A stretch of DNA of 17,890 nucleotides from Desulfohalobiaceae bacterium (lineage in GTDB: Bacteria; Desulfobacterota; Desulfovibrionia; Desulfovibrionales; Desulfothermaceae): NCBI GenBank assembly GCA_021737115.1, contig JAIPER010000021.1:1-17890 (forward strand), given 5' to 3'. Shown in pieces: positions 1 through 7,736 of the stretch. The notes under the pieces were generated by a model that ran no database searches, was not told the DNA's origin, and saw only the letters and a list, made by a program, of their open reading frames with translations. The translations under genes were made by a program, and so were the position numbers. Each line of letters opens with the position of its first letter. Positions within the stretch are counted from its first letter, which is position 1.

Positions 1-186
1 GTGATCGGTAAGAAGTCGAATAGTAATTCTGGAAGGCTGGAATGAGGCAGCAAAAGGTAGAGGACACCCATTCAAAGGGTCTATGTCAAATATCAACCAT
101 GTCGGCGCGGCCGATTTTCGCTGATCGAAACGTGAACAAGAAACAAATGTGAAACTGTCATTCACCTCGTTGCAAAGGAATATCTT
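1..186. other. Leader region upstream of the glycan operon
   Basis: No complete gene is visible. The + frame open at base 1 closes at TGA 43-45 and could be the last 14 codons of an upstream gene, but nothing in it is recognisable. A short hairpin with a T run lies at 102-118. The only clear translation signal is AAAGGA about seven bases before the ATG at 187. I could not identify a convincing -35/-10 promoter pair by eye, so the operon promoter may lie here undetected or upstream of the window. Confidence 0.5.
102..118 (+). terminator. Possible weak intrinsic terminator of an upstream gene
   Basis: TCGGC (102-106) and GCCGA (110-114) form a perfect 5-bp stem with a GCG loop, followed directly by TTTT (115-118). 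The stem is short and the T run is only four bases, so this is a tentative call. It would separate the preceding transcription unit from the glycan operon starting at 187. Confidence 0.3.
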
Positions 187-1374
187 ATGTCACATATCCT
201 CATCTTAGGCGGCGATGGCTATCTGGGCTGGCCGACAGCCATGTACTTTTCTTCCCGCGGTTACCAGGTAACTGTGGTCGACAACTATTTCAGAAGAAAC
301 AGCTGCGTCGAGTTGGACGTTGGGATGCTCTATCCGGTCCCCAGCCTGCAGGAACGGGCCAAGATCTGGTCTGAGCAAACCGGACGGGAGATCAAGGTGG
401 TCATAGCCGATCTTACGGATCCGGAAAGCATGCGCTCTCTGTTCGACGGCCGGACAGGATATTCCTTTGCCCTTGACCACAGCTTTACCGGCATACCCGA
501 TACCGTCATGCATTATGCGGAGCAGCCCTCGGCCCCCTATTCCCTTATCAACTACAAATACGCCAACATCACCCTTGCCAACAATCTCCTGGTGACCAAC
601 AACCTCCTGTTCGCCCTGCGCGATTTTTCCAGAGAGACCCATATCATTCACATCGGTACCATGGGCGAGTACGGCACCCCAAACATCGACATCGAGGAAG
701 GCTGGCTGGATATCGAACATAAAGGCAGAACCGACAGATTCCTCTTCCCGCGCCAGGCCAGCTCTTTGTATCACACCACCAAGATCATGGACACCGATCT
801 CATGTGGTTCGGGGTCCGCATGTGGGATCTGAAGGTTACCGATTTGATGCAGGGGCCGGTCTACGGCATCGAAACAGAAGAATCGGTGGTGGACGACCGC
901 CTCAAAACCATCTTCAACTATGACGAGATCTTCGGAACCATCGTCAACCGCTTCATCACCCAGGCCGTGGTCGGCTATCCCCTGACCGTTTACGGCCAGG
1001 GCGGACAGACCCGGGGCTATCTGAATATCAAGGACACCCTGCAGTGCGTGCACAGGTCCGAAATAACGCCGGCCAAACCTGGAGAGCTACGGATCTTCAA
1101 CCAGATCATGGAGACCTTTTCCGCCAATGAACTCGCGGAAAAGACCCGGCGGGTGGGAAACAGGCTTGGCTACGACGTCCGCATCGACCACCTGGAGAAT
1201 CCGCGCAAGGAGGCCGAAGAGCACTACTACAACCCCACCTACCAGGGCCTGATCGACATCGGGGTCGAGCCCCACTTCTTGACCGATGAGGTCATGGAAG
1301 AGATGTTTCGGGTTGTGCAGCAATATCAATCAAATATCAGGAAAGATGTTATTTTCAAGGGAATCACATGGTAG
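187..1374 (+). CDS. sqd1: UDP-sulfoquinovose synthase, SQD1/Agl3 type (NAD-dependent)
   Basis: Converts UDP-glucose plus sulfite to UDP-sulfoquinovose, the activated form of 6-sulfo-6-deoxyglucose; cytoplasmic, extended SDR fold. The 395-residue length fits the family. Visible: the Rossmann motif GGDGYLGW (residues 8-15), the family-specific block HIGTMGEYGTPNIDIEEG (155-172) carrying the catalytic Thr (T158, equivalent to SQD1 T145), the YxxxK pair Y195/K199 (equivalent to Y182/K186), YGQGGQTRGYL (269-279) and RKEAEEHYYNP (340-350). These match plant SQD1 nearly residue for residue, well beyond generic epimerases. A short insertion around residues 87-104 is absent from the plant enzyme as I recall it. 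The ATG has AAAGGA upstream. The gene overlaps the next by 7 bases. No GT4-type SQD2 sulfolipid synthase is present in the window, and an STT3 enzyme lies two genes downstream, so the sugar is inferred to enter a glycan, not SQDG lipid. Confidence 0.93.
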   Translation: MSHILILGGDGYLGWPTAMYFSSRGYQVTVVDNYFRRNSCVELDVGMLYPVPSLQERAKIWSEQTGREIKVVIADLTDPESMRSLFDGRTGYSFALDHSFTGIPDTVMHYAEQPSAPYSLINYKYANITLANNLLVTNNLLFALRDFSRETHIIHIGTMGEYGTPNIDIEEGWLDIEHKGRTDRFLFPRQASSLYHTTKIMDTDLMWFGVRMWDLKVTDLMQGPVYGIETEESVVDDRLKTIFNYDEIFGTIVNRFITQAVVGYPLTVYGQGGQTRGYLNIKDTLQCVHRSEITPAKPGELRIFNQIMETFSANELAEKTRRVGNRLGYDVRIDHLENPRKEAEEHYYNPTYQGLIDIGVEPHFLTDEVMEEMFRVVQQYQSNIRKDVIFKGITW

Positions 1375-2405
1375 CTCCTCACTACTCACTCTCTTCTGAC
1401 TCCTCACTCCTAACTCCTAACTTCTGGCTAATAACCGGCGGCTGCGGATTTATCGGCTCCTCCCTGGTGTCTTACCTGCTGGAGATGAAAGCCGGGCTGC
1501 GGATCCGAATTCTGGACAACCTGAGCGTAGGTGGACGCGAGGACCTGGTAACAGTCTGCGGCTTTCAGGAAGCCGAGCGCACCGCCTCAGACACCTGGCA
1601 TACCAAGGGCGGCTCATGTGAACTCGTGGTCGGGGACATTCAGGACCCGGAAACCTGCACCAAGGCTGCTCAGGGAGTGGAGGCCGTTATCCATCTTGCG
1701 GCCAATACAGGTGTCGGCCCTTCGGTTGAAAATCCCAGGGGAGATATGCAGGCCAATGTGCTGGGCACCCTGAACATGCTGGAGGCCGCCAGGCATAACG
1801 AAGTGGGAAAATTTATCTTCGCTTCTTCAGGGGCTCCAGTGGGTGAAGTCACCCCTCCGATCCACGAAGAGCTGGCCCCGCATCCGGTTTCCCCGTATGG
1901 GGCGAGTAAACTGGCCGGAGAAGGATACTGCTCGGCCTACTACAGAACGTATGGGCTTAAAACCATTGCCCTTCGCTTCGGCAATGTCTATGGACCAGGG
2001 TCCACTCACAAATCGAGCCTCGTGGCCAAATTCATCAAACAGGCCCTGGCCGGGGAGGTCTGCGAGATATTCGGTGACGGCACCCAGACCAGGGACTTCA
2101 TCTACAGAGACGATCTTCTAGAGGCGATCCTCAGATCGGCCAAGGCGGATATCGGAGGAGAAGTTTTTCAAATCGCCACCAGCAGAGAACACTCGGTGAG
2201 CGAAGTGTCAAGACTGCTTAAGCAAAAACTAGAAGAACATTCCATCTCCATGAAAATCACGCACTCCAGTCCACGCCTGGGGGATGTCCAGCGAAACTAC
2301 TCCGACACCACCAAGGCCGGAAATGTCCTGGGCTGGACCCCGAAAGAGTCCCTGGACAGCGGCTTGGAGAAAACAATACGCTTTTTCCTCGCGCACAACA
2401 GATGA
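1368..2405 (+). CDS. NAD-dependent nucleotide-sugar epimerase/dehydratase (GalE-like extended SDR)
   Basis: Probably interconverts or dehydrates a nucleotide-activated sugar for the same glycan; the exact substrate cannot be read from sequence. The Rossmann motif TGGCGFIGS is at residues 23-31, the active-site Ser region FASSGAPVG at 151-159, YxxxK at Y177/K181, RFGNVYGPG at 203-211 and the substrate-side FGDGTQTRDFIYRDD at 235-249. The usual Tyr in the SSxxVYG block is replaced (SSGAPVGE), a small departure. The ATG at 1368 overlaps the sqd1 stop, and the first 18 residues (serine/leucine rich) are encoded by a pyrimidine-rich repetitive tract unlike the rest of the gene. No other in-frame start lies between that tract and the TGG motif, so the extension seems to be translated. 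It ends in an ATGA overlap with the STT3 gene, implying coupled translation. Confidence 0.85.
   Translation: MVAPHYSLSSDSSLLTPNFWLITGGCGFIGSSLVSYLLEMKAGLRIRILDNLSVGGREDLVTVCGFQEAERTASDTWHTKGGSCELVVGDIQDPETCTKAAQGVEAVIHLAANTGVGPSVENPRGDMQANVLGTLNMLEAARHNEVGKFIFASSGAPVGEVTPPIHEELAPHPVSPYGASKLAGEGYCSAYYRTYGLKTIALRFGNVYGPGSTHKSSLVAKFIKQALAGEVCEIFGDGTQTRDFIYRDDLLEAILRSAKADIGGEVFQIATSREHSVSEVSRLLKQKLEEHSISMKITHSSPRLGDVQRNYSDTTKAGNVLGWTPKESLDSGLEKTIRFFLAHNR
1374..1424 (+). repeat. Pyrimidine-rich low-complexity tract at the 5' end of the epimerase gene
   Basis: About 50 bases made almost wholly of degenerate units such as CTCCTCACT and ACTCCTAACTCCTAAC. Such tracts are normally seen between genes; here it lies within the coding frame and specifies the N-terminal tail of the epimerase, just before its nucleotide-binding motif. 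Confidence 0.6.
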
Positions 2406-4678
2406 CCATGATTTACCGCAAAAACATTACAGAATCCGGGCACCTTTCTGAAAAACGCCTCAACAGCCTCCTTTTGCTCGCTATCGCTTGTCTTCTAGCC
2501 TATTTGCCGGCCGTAGGAATACGCCTCCTGGAACTCCCCTTCTGGGATCAAGCCTCCTTATCATTCAACGGCGAACCGCTCATGGGCACACATGACGCCT
2601 ACGGCTGGATGGCCGGAGCCAAGGGGATCGGGAGATGGGCAGACCAGGCCATGTGCGGGTTTTTGTCTATTTTGCACACCCTGACCGGCCTGTCCATCGG
2701 CACCCTCAATTTCTGGCTGCCCGCGATCGTTGCCCCCCTGGCGGTCATTCCGGTCTGTCTGCTCTGCGCCTTCTGGGGATATGCCGAGGCCGGCGTTATT
2801 GCAGGATTCATCGCCACCACCAGTTTTGGTTTTCTTCTTCGCACCAGGCTAGGATTCGGTGATACCGATATCCTGACCCTTTTTTTGCCTTTGCTTTTGA
2901 CCACGGCCCTCATCTGCTGGCTGACACCAATCACCAGATCCCGATGGATCGTGTTTAACAAAAAGTCGGTTTCGAAACAGAAGAAACAACCATCTCGGAA
3001 AGCGAAAAAGTCCGGGCAGGATCATAGCCTTTCAGGTGATTCACCAGAAACATCTTCTGATGCACTCCCCTCTGTCGCTTCCATCTGGTGGCGGGCCTTT
3101 GGGGTTGGGCTGGCCTTTTTTTTGTATATGTGGTTCTATCCCAGTGGCTATCCTGTAGCCATGTATATTTTGATGATCGCCGTCTTTGTGCTCGTCTTCC
3201 TGAAGCAATCCGTGGATTGGCAGGCAATCTGTGGAGGATTGGCCATCATTCTGGCTTTCGGTAAACTGGGATGGCTTGCTCTGCCTCTGGCTGGACTTCT
3301 TCTGGGGGCAATTTCCTATGCTCCTGATTTCTGCTCAAAACGGCATCTCGGGCTCTTTGTTCTGGTGCTGGTCCTTATCCTTTATCCTTTACTCAACGGA
3401 TGGTCTGTCGTCACTCAACTCATTGATCCCATCCTCAGCTATGCCAAAATAGCTTCAAGCCAAGACGCTGAAACTCTTATCAAATTTCCCTCTGTAAAAC
3501 AGAGCATCCGTGAAGTTCAGAATATCGATTTCTCCCAGCTCATTTTCAGAACCGGAATACACTGGACGGTCTTTGCTGCAGGCCTTCTAGGTTTTATCCT
3601 GATAATCTGGCATTATCCCCCGGCGCTCATCTGCTTCCCCCTGCTCCTTCTCGCCTGTTTGTCCTTCAAGCTCGGCAACCGGTTTTCCATGTACGGGGGA
3701 CCGGTCCTTGGACTAGGTCTAGGGGTTGGACTCAGCATTCTCTTGCAAAAATTTCGTATTACGACTCTCTATCGCTGGGTCTTACAACTCATGATAACGA
3801 TTCCCGTAGCCTGGCTCGTGTTCAGTACCGCCCACACCCTGCGGCCTGGTCCGATCATACCCAAAACCTATGCCTCGATCCTGAATCAAAGTAAAAAATC
3901 CACCCCGATCCATGCCCAACTCTGGCAGTGGTGGGACTATGGGTTTGCAGCCCAGTACTACGCAGAGCGATATTCTTTTGGTGACGGCGTGGCCCATTAC
4001 GGCCCCTACCTGTATCCCCTGGCTTTGGTCCATTCCACACCCTCGTCTCTCCAGGCGAATCAGGTCATGAAATATAGCGCTCAATCGCAATACAGACAAA
4101 TCATGGAGGATCGGGCCGGTGCAGACGAACTAAACAGAACAAAGCTTCGTTCTCTGTATTTTACGGCAAAGCCCTTGCCTTCATTTTCAAAAATGAAGGG
4201 GCAAGAGGCTGCAGCCTTGATTCAAAGCCTGTCCAGGGATCGCAGGGACTGGCCCAAAGACCTGCCGCCTCTGTATCTGGTCTTGTCCTGGGAGAACATG
4301 AAGCTGGCCTACTGGATATCCTATTTCGGAAACTGGGACCTTGTCTCAGGAAAAGGATATCCTGGAAAAATACAACGGATCAGGGGAAAGGTGAAACTCG
4401 ATCTAAATGAAGGGACCCTTCAGACGCAAAACGGTCCTATCAAGTTAAAAACAATGGATCTCATCCAAAAGGAGAAGGCATATCACCGCTCCTGGCCTGC
4501 AAAGGAAAACATCCACGCCATAGTCAACGAACTCTCGCAAGAGGTTTATATCATGGACAGGACAATCTACAGGTCCATGATGATCCAGATGCTGATCAAA
4601 GATCCTGGTGATTATAAAAAACATTTCGAACTGGTCATAGATAACTTCCCTTGGGCCAGGGTCTACCGGGTGAAGTAA
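2402..4678 (+). CDS. pglB: PglB-type STT3 oligosaccharyltransferase
   Basis: Integral membrane enzyme that transfers a polyprenyl-linked oligosaccharide to asparagine of periplasmic proteins. At 758 residues it is slightly longer than Campylobacter PglB (about 713). Catalytic features align without difficulty to C. lari PglB as I recall it: D65 in THDAY (D56), the DTD motif D154/D156 (D154/D156), E371 in SIREVQNIDF (E319) and WWDYG at 510-514. R383 falls exactly 12 residues after E371, as R331 does after E319; R331 reads the acidic residue at position -2 of the bacterial sequon. The Ile of the MxxI motif appears replaced by Ala in MKLAYWIS. Many hydrophobic segments fill the first 460 residues, followed by a soluble periplasmic domain ending in ARVYRVK. 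A lysine/serine-rich hydrophilic insert of about 45 residues (180-225) is absent from Campylobacter. The start forms ATGA with the upstream stop. Confidence 0.93.
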   Translation: MTMIYRKNITESGHLSEKRLNSLLLLAIACLLAYLPAVGIRLLELPFWDQASLSFNGEPLMGTHDAYGWMAGAKGIGRWADQAMCGFLSILHTLTGLSIGTLNFWLPAIVAPLAVIPVCLLCAFWGYAEAGVIAGFIATTSFGFLLRTRLGFGDTDILTLFLPLLLTTALICWLTPITRSRWIVFNKKSVSKQKKQPSRKAKKSGQDHSLSGDSPETSSDALPSVASIWWRAFGVGLAFFLYMWFYPSGYPVAMYILMIAVFVLVFLKQSVDWQAICGGLAIILAFGKLGWLALPLAGLLLGAISYAPDFCSKRHLGLFVLVLVLILYPLLNGWSVVTQLIDPILSYAKIASSQDAETLIKFPSVKQSIREVQNIDFSQLIFRTGIHWTVFAAGLLGFILIIWHYPPALICFPLLLLACLSFKLGNRFSMYGGPVLGLGLGVGLSILLQKFRITTLYRWVLQLMITIPVAWLVFSTAHTLRPGPIIPKTYASILNQSKKSTPIHAQLWQWWDYGFAAQYYAERYSFGDGVAHYGPYLYPLALVHSTPSSLQANQVMKYSAQSQYRQIMEDRAGADELNRTKLRSLYFTAKPLPSFSKMKGQEAAALIQSLSRDRRDWPKDLPPLYLVLSWENMKLAYWISYFGNWDLVSGKGYPGKIQRIRGKVKLDLNEGTLQTQNGPIKLKTMDLIQKEKAYHRSWPAKENIHAIVNELSQEVYIMDRTIYRSMMIQMLIKDPGDYKKHFELVIDNFPWARVYRVK

Positions 4679-4757
4679 GGTCTAGCCATCTTATCAATGC
4701 CCTTGATGTCCTTGTCTGCATCGATTGCTGCTTATCCATGTTCTGGAAGATGTTCGT

Positions 4758-4765
4758 AAAAGGAG
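4758..4765 (+). promoter_or_regulatory. Strong Shine-Dalgarno site fixing a TTG start for the flippase
   Basis: AAAAGGAG-type purine run with AGGAG at 4761-4765, six bases before TTG at 4772. It supports the rare TTG start; the first in-frame ATG comes only after the first membrane segment has begun and would truncate it. Confidence 0.7.
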
Positions 4766-4771
4766 ATCCGA

Positions 4772-6091
4772 TTGGTTCGGAATGCTTCACAAATACCCAA
4801 TTCTCGGTCCATAAAACAACAACTCATTCATGGTTTTTCTGGATCATTTATATTAAAAATTGGGAATACAACCCTAACGATGCTTATGGCCGTTATCCTT
4901 GCACGTGTACTTGGTGTAACTGGATTCGGTATTTATGCTTTTTGTCTATCAATAATTCAGATTTTAACTGTACCTGCAATGCTGGGCGGGCAGTCGCTTT
5001 TGATTCGTGAAGTAGCTACCTACCGAGCCAGGGAGGAACATCATCTATTGTTGGGTCTGCTTCTTCGTTTTACTCAATTAAGCTTATTATCATCATTTTT
5101 TTTGGCCTTGTGTGCTTTTTGGTTCGGTTATTATTTTTACAAGGAAAGCAAAATATTGTCGGCTTTTCTATTAGCATTGCCTCTTATTCCATTAACAACG
5201 GCCATAAGGCTGCAAGCTGCCTCGATTCGTGGATTAGGCCATGTTTTACTTGGACAGCTGAGTATGACCATCCGGCCATTATTGGTTTTAAGTATAGTTG
5301 GTGGTATGTTCTATCTTACTGACTGGACCATTAACCCGCACTATGCTATTGCTTCCCAGATATCAAGTTGTTCTATTATTCTTGTTTTCACTTCAATATT
5401 CCTCTACAAGATTCTACCTAAATCTGTAAAACAAGGCCGACCTCAATACGAAACATCTAAATGGATCAAATACATTCCCCCTTTTGTATTCGCCAGCGGC
5501 ATGCAGGTTTTGGATAAAGAAATTGCTACTTTCCTTCTCGGTGTTCTGCAAGGACCTGACGATGTCAGTTTATTTCGTGTAGCTCAACGTGGAGCTCTGC
5601 TGATTCCATTTGGACTTCAGGCTGTAAACATGACCATTGCACCAACCGTATCTACATTGGCAACAGCAGGAAAGATGCAACTGTTACAGCGATTAGTCAA
5701 TAAAAGCATTCTTGGCTCTTTAGCCTTTGCACTACCAATGTCTCTGATTTTAATTTTTGGAGGCCCTTGGATCATCCCACTTGTATTTGGTGCTAATTTT
5801 CAAGACGCCTATCATCCTCTAGTTATTTTGAGTTTAGGCCAATTATTTAATGCAGCAACAGGTTCTGTAGGGTTGATTTTGAATATGGTTGGCCAAGAGT
5901 CAGTCACCGCGAAATCAGTTGCCGTAGCCACATTGATCGGTTTAATATTGAATCTTGTTCTTATACCTACATTTGGAATGCTTGGTGCTGCTATAGCTAC
6001 ATCCAGCAGTTTAATTATTATGAATATATTACTTTTTATAGGCCTATACAAAATTACAGGTATAATGAGTATACCCAAAAATAATTTATAA
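4772..6091 (+). CDS. Polysaccharide/oligosaccharide flippase, Wzx-like (MOP superfamily)
   Basis: Membrane transporter expected to flip the undecaprenyl-linked glycan from the cytoplasmic to the periplasmic face. The 439-residue protein is dominated by about 12 hydrophobic segments; the N-terminal signature ILARVLGVTGFGIYAF (42-57) is typical of Wzx/RfbX proteins, as is the basic residue in the first helix (FILKIGN). Translation is taken from TTG because of the SD site directly upstream. It follows the oligosaccharyltransferase after 93 bases without a recognised signal. A+T content is clearly higher than in the three genes before it, marking the left edge of a compositionally foreign block. 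With STT3 encoded next to it and PglK (ABC-type flippase) absent, this is the likely translocation step. Substrate specificity cannot be predicted. Confidence 0.88.
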   Translation: MVRNASQIPNSRSIKQQLIHGFSGSFILKIGNTTLTMLMAVILARVLGVTGFGIYAFCLSIIQILTVPAMLGGQSLLIREVATYRAREEHHLLLGLLLRFTQLSLLSSFFLALCAFWFGYYFYKESKILSAFLLALPLIPLTTAIRLQAASIRGLGHVLLGQLSMTIRPLLVLSIVGGMFYLTDWTINPHYAIASQISSCSIILVFTSIFLYKILPKSVKQGRPQYETSKWIKYIPPFVFASGMQVLDKEIATFLLGVLQGPDDVSLFRVAQRGALLIPFGLQAVNMTIAPTVSTLATAGKMQLLQRLVNKSILGSLAFALPMSLILIFGGPWIIPLVFGANFQDAYHPLVILSLGQLFNAATGSVGLILNMVGQESVTAKSVAVATLIGLILNLVLIPTFGMLGAAIATSSSLIIMNILLFIGLYKITGIMSIPKNNL

Positions 6092-6119
6092 TATAATTTA
6101 TTTATAGAATTGTAATATA

Positions 6120-6800
6120 ATGAGAAAAAAATTATTATCAATATTATACAATAAAGCATATATACATGAAAAATTAGTATCAAATGAAAAAAAGTTTGTT
6201 TGGTTTAAAATACCAAAAGTTGCTACAACAAGTATTGAAAATTCATTGACAAAACAATTAAATCATCTAATTAGCAAAAAGAATATCAATCTGAAAGATA
6301 TATACTTTAATTATAATTCGTATTTTAAATTTGCATTTGTTAGGAACCCATGGAGCAGAATTGTTTCCTGCTATTTAAACAAAATATGTCATAAAAATCA
6401 AAAAAATGTTGAAATGTTTTTTAAAAAATATCATGGATTATATTATTGTATGCCTTTTGATAAATTTGTTGCTTGGATTTGCTCAAATAGCGGAATTGAT
6501 AAGAAAGCAAATGTTCATTGGATATCGCAATATAAATTCATCCGTTACAAAAATAAATTTGTTGTAAATCATATAGGATATTATGAAAATTTGCATTACG
6601 ATTATAAAAAGATTTGTAATCTATTAAAAATTCATTATAATGAATTATCACATCAAATGTCAAGTATTGAAAAATCGAATTATGAATTTAAAGATTCCAA
6701 TGATGCTAAAAATTATAAACAATTTTACACTAAAAAAACAATAGAGATGATAGGAAAACGATATGAAGATGATATATATCTTTTTAAATATAAGTTTTGA
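6120..6800 (+). CDS. PAPS-dependent carbohydrate sulfotransferase (Sulfotransfer_2 type)
   Basis: Predicted to move sulfate from PAPS to a sugar hydroxyl of the glycan. The 226-residue protein has the 5'-phosphosulfate loop KIPKVATTS (30-38), the 3'-phosphate motif VRNPWSRIVSCY (74-85), HW at 133-134 in the position of the family's conserved His, and the C-terminal Y-x-D-x-x-x-F-x-Y-F pattern (YEDDIYLFKYKF). These match the HSO2ST/chondroitin-type family of bacterial and animal sulfotransferases. No signal peptide or membrane helix is seen, so it should act on the cytoplasmic side before flipping. The gene is extremely AT-rich (15-27% G+C in three hand-counted lines) with Lys/Asn/Ile/Tyr-rich protein, unlike every neighbour, which indicates recent transfer. 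There is no clear SD before the ATG. The frame is intact. Confidence 0.85.
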   Translation: MRKKLLSILYNKAYIHEKLVSNEKKFVWFKIPKVATTSIENSLTKQLNHLISKKNINLKDIYFNYNSYFKFAFVRNPWSRIVSCYLNKICHKNQKNVEMFFKKYHGLYYCMPFDKFVAWICSNSGIDKKANVHWISQYKFIRYKNKFVVNHIGYYENLHYDYKKICNLLKIHYNELSHQMSSIEKSNYEFKDSNDAKNYKQFYTKKTIEMIGKRYEDDIYLFKYKF

Positions 6801-6827
6801 TATTGTATAAAATATTTTTATATATTT

Positions 6828-7736
6828 ATGAGATCAGCAATTACTAAGAATCAGTTCAATATGAAGCCTCAATTTTTGATCATCGGAGCAGCAAAATGTG
6901 GAACCACATATTTTTCAAAAATATTGAATCAACACTCCCAAATTTTTATTCCTGTAGTCACAGAACCCCATTTTTATGACAATGATGAAAATTATCAATT
7001 AGGCTTTCAACACTATCTCAATACGTTTTTTAAAGACACCCAAGATGTTCACAAACGGGGTGATTGTACGCCTAATTACTTTCATCGTCACGGAAAAGTC
7101 ATCCCTCGCTTGCTTGAGTGCAATACCAAGCAGTCATTGCAATTTATCCTTATCCTCCGAGATCCAGTCAAAAGGGCTTTTTCTCACTACCTTCACAGAG
7201 TACGGGTGTATAAGGAATCAGAATCTTTTGAAAAGGCCGTGGATTTAGAAAAACATCGGCTTGCTGAAAATCCCGATATTTGGGCAAGCTATTTTCAAGA
7301 TGGACTGTATGCCCAGCAGCTCAAACACTGGTTTGCTGTTTTTGAAAAGGACCAGTTTCATATTATCTTCTTCGAAGACATGGTAAGTAATATACAAACG
7401 GTAGCAAAGCAAACGTTTCGGTTTTTACATGCCAAAACTGATGTAGAGTTGCAAACAATCGGTATCAAAAACAAGGCATCCGTCCCAAAGAGTTCTGTAT
7501 GCATGCAATGGTTACAAAAACCTATGCCAATCAAAAATTGGTTCAAACCATTTGTTCCGAAATATACCAGAAAATTGATAAAAGAACGACTCATTAAACT
7601 CAACTTGAAAGAACCAAACAATATTCCCGCTTTGGATCCGGCGATGGACCGCTTCTTACGTTCTAAATATTATCCGGACATCGAAGCGTTGGAAAAAATC
7701 CTTGATATCAACCTCAACAGTTGGAAACATCCATGA
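6828..7736 (+). CDS. PAPS-dependent sulfotransferase (Sulfotransfer_1/NDST-like)
   Basis: A second sulfotransferase, from a different family than its neighbour. GAAKCGTT (20-27) is the 5'-phosphosulfate-binding loop; TEPHFY (45-50) fits the KE-x-x-FF region; LRDPVKRAFSHY (110-121) is the 3'-phosphate-binding motif; FFEDM (181-185) and the C-terminal Y-x-x-D segment also fit. Length (302) is normal for bacterial members. It is soluble, so cytoplasmic action on the lipid-linked glycan is expected. The first ATG (6828) and an ATG twelve codons in (6861, giving MKPQFLIIG) are both possible; neither has a good SD. Base composition is intermediate between the AT-rich gene before it and the glycosyltransferases after it. 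It ends in an ATGA overlap with the next gene. Confidence 0.88.
   Translation: MRSAITKNQFNMKPQFLIIGAAKCGTTYFSKILNQHSQIFIPVVTEPHFYDNDENYQLGFQHYLNTFFKDTQDVHKRGDCTPNYFHRHGKVIPRLLECNTKQSLQFILILRDPVKRAFSHYLHRVRVYKESESFEKAVDLEKHRLAENPDIWASYFQDGLYAQQLKHWFAVFEKDQFHIIFFEDMVSNIQTVAKQTFRFLHAKTDVELQTIGIKNKASVPKSSVCMQWLQKPMPIKNWFKPFVPKYTRKLIKERLIKLNLKEPNNIPALDPAMDRFLRSKYYPDIEALEKILDINLNSWKHP

Noticed and set aside
205..1053. 282-codon open frame on the - strand
   Set aside because: Lies wholly antisense to sqd1, which has strong family motifs; no recognisable protein features.
2402..4678. STT3 gene read as a Wzy polymerase or WaaL ligase
   Set aside because: WWDYG, DTD and the conserved Glu of the external loop identify an oligosaccharyltransferase; Wzy/WaaL lack them.
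4651..5010. 119-codon + strand frame overlapping the STT3 end and the flippase start
   Set aside because: Out of frame with both; the flippase frame has an SD site and a family-typical N-terminus.
6100..6120. TATAAT-like -10 boxes before the first sulfotransferase
   Set aside because: The stretch is so AT-rich that such hexamers are expected by chance, and no -35 partner at the right spacing was found.
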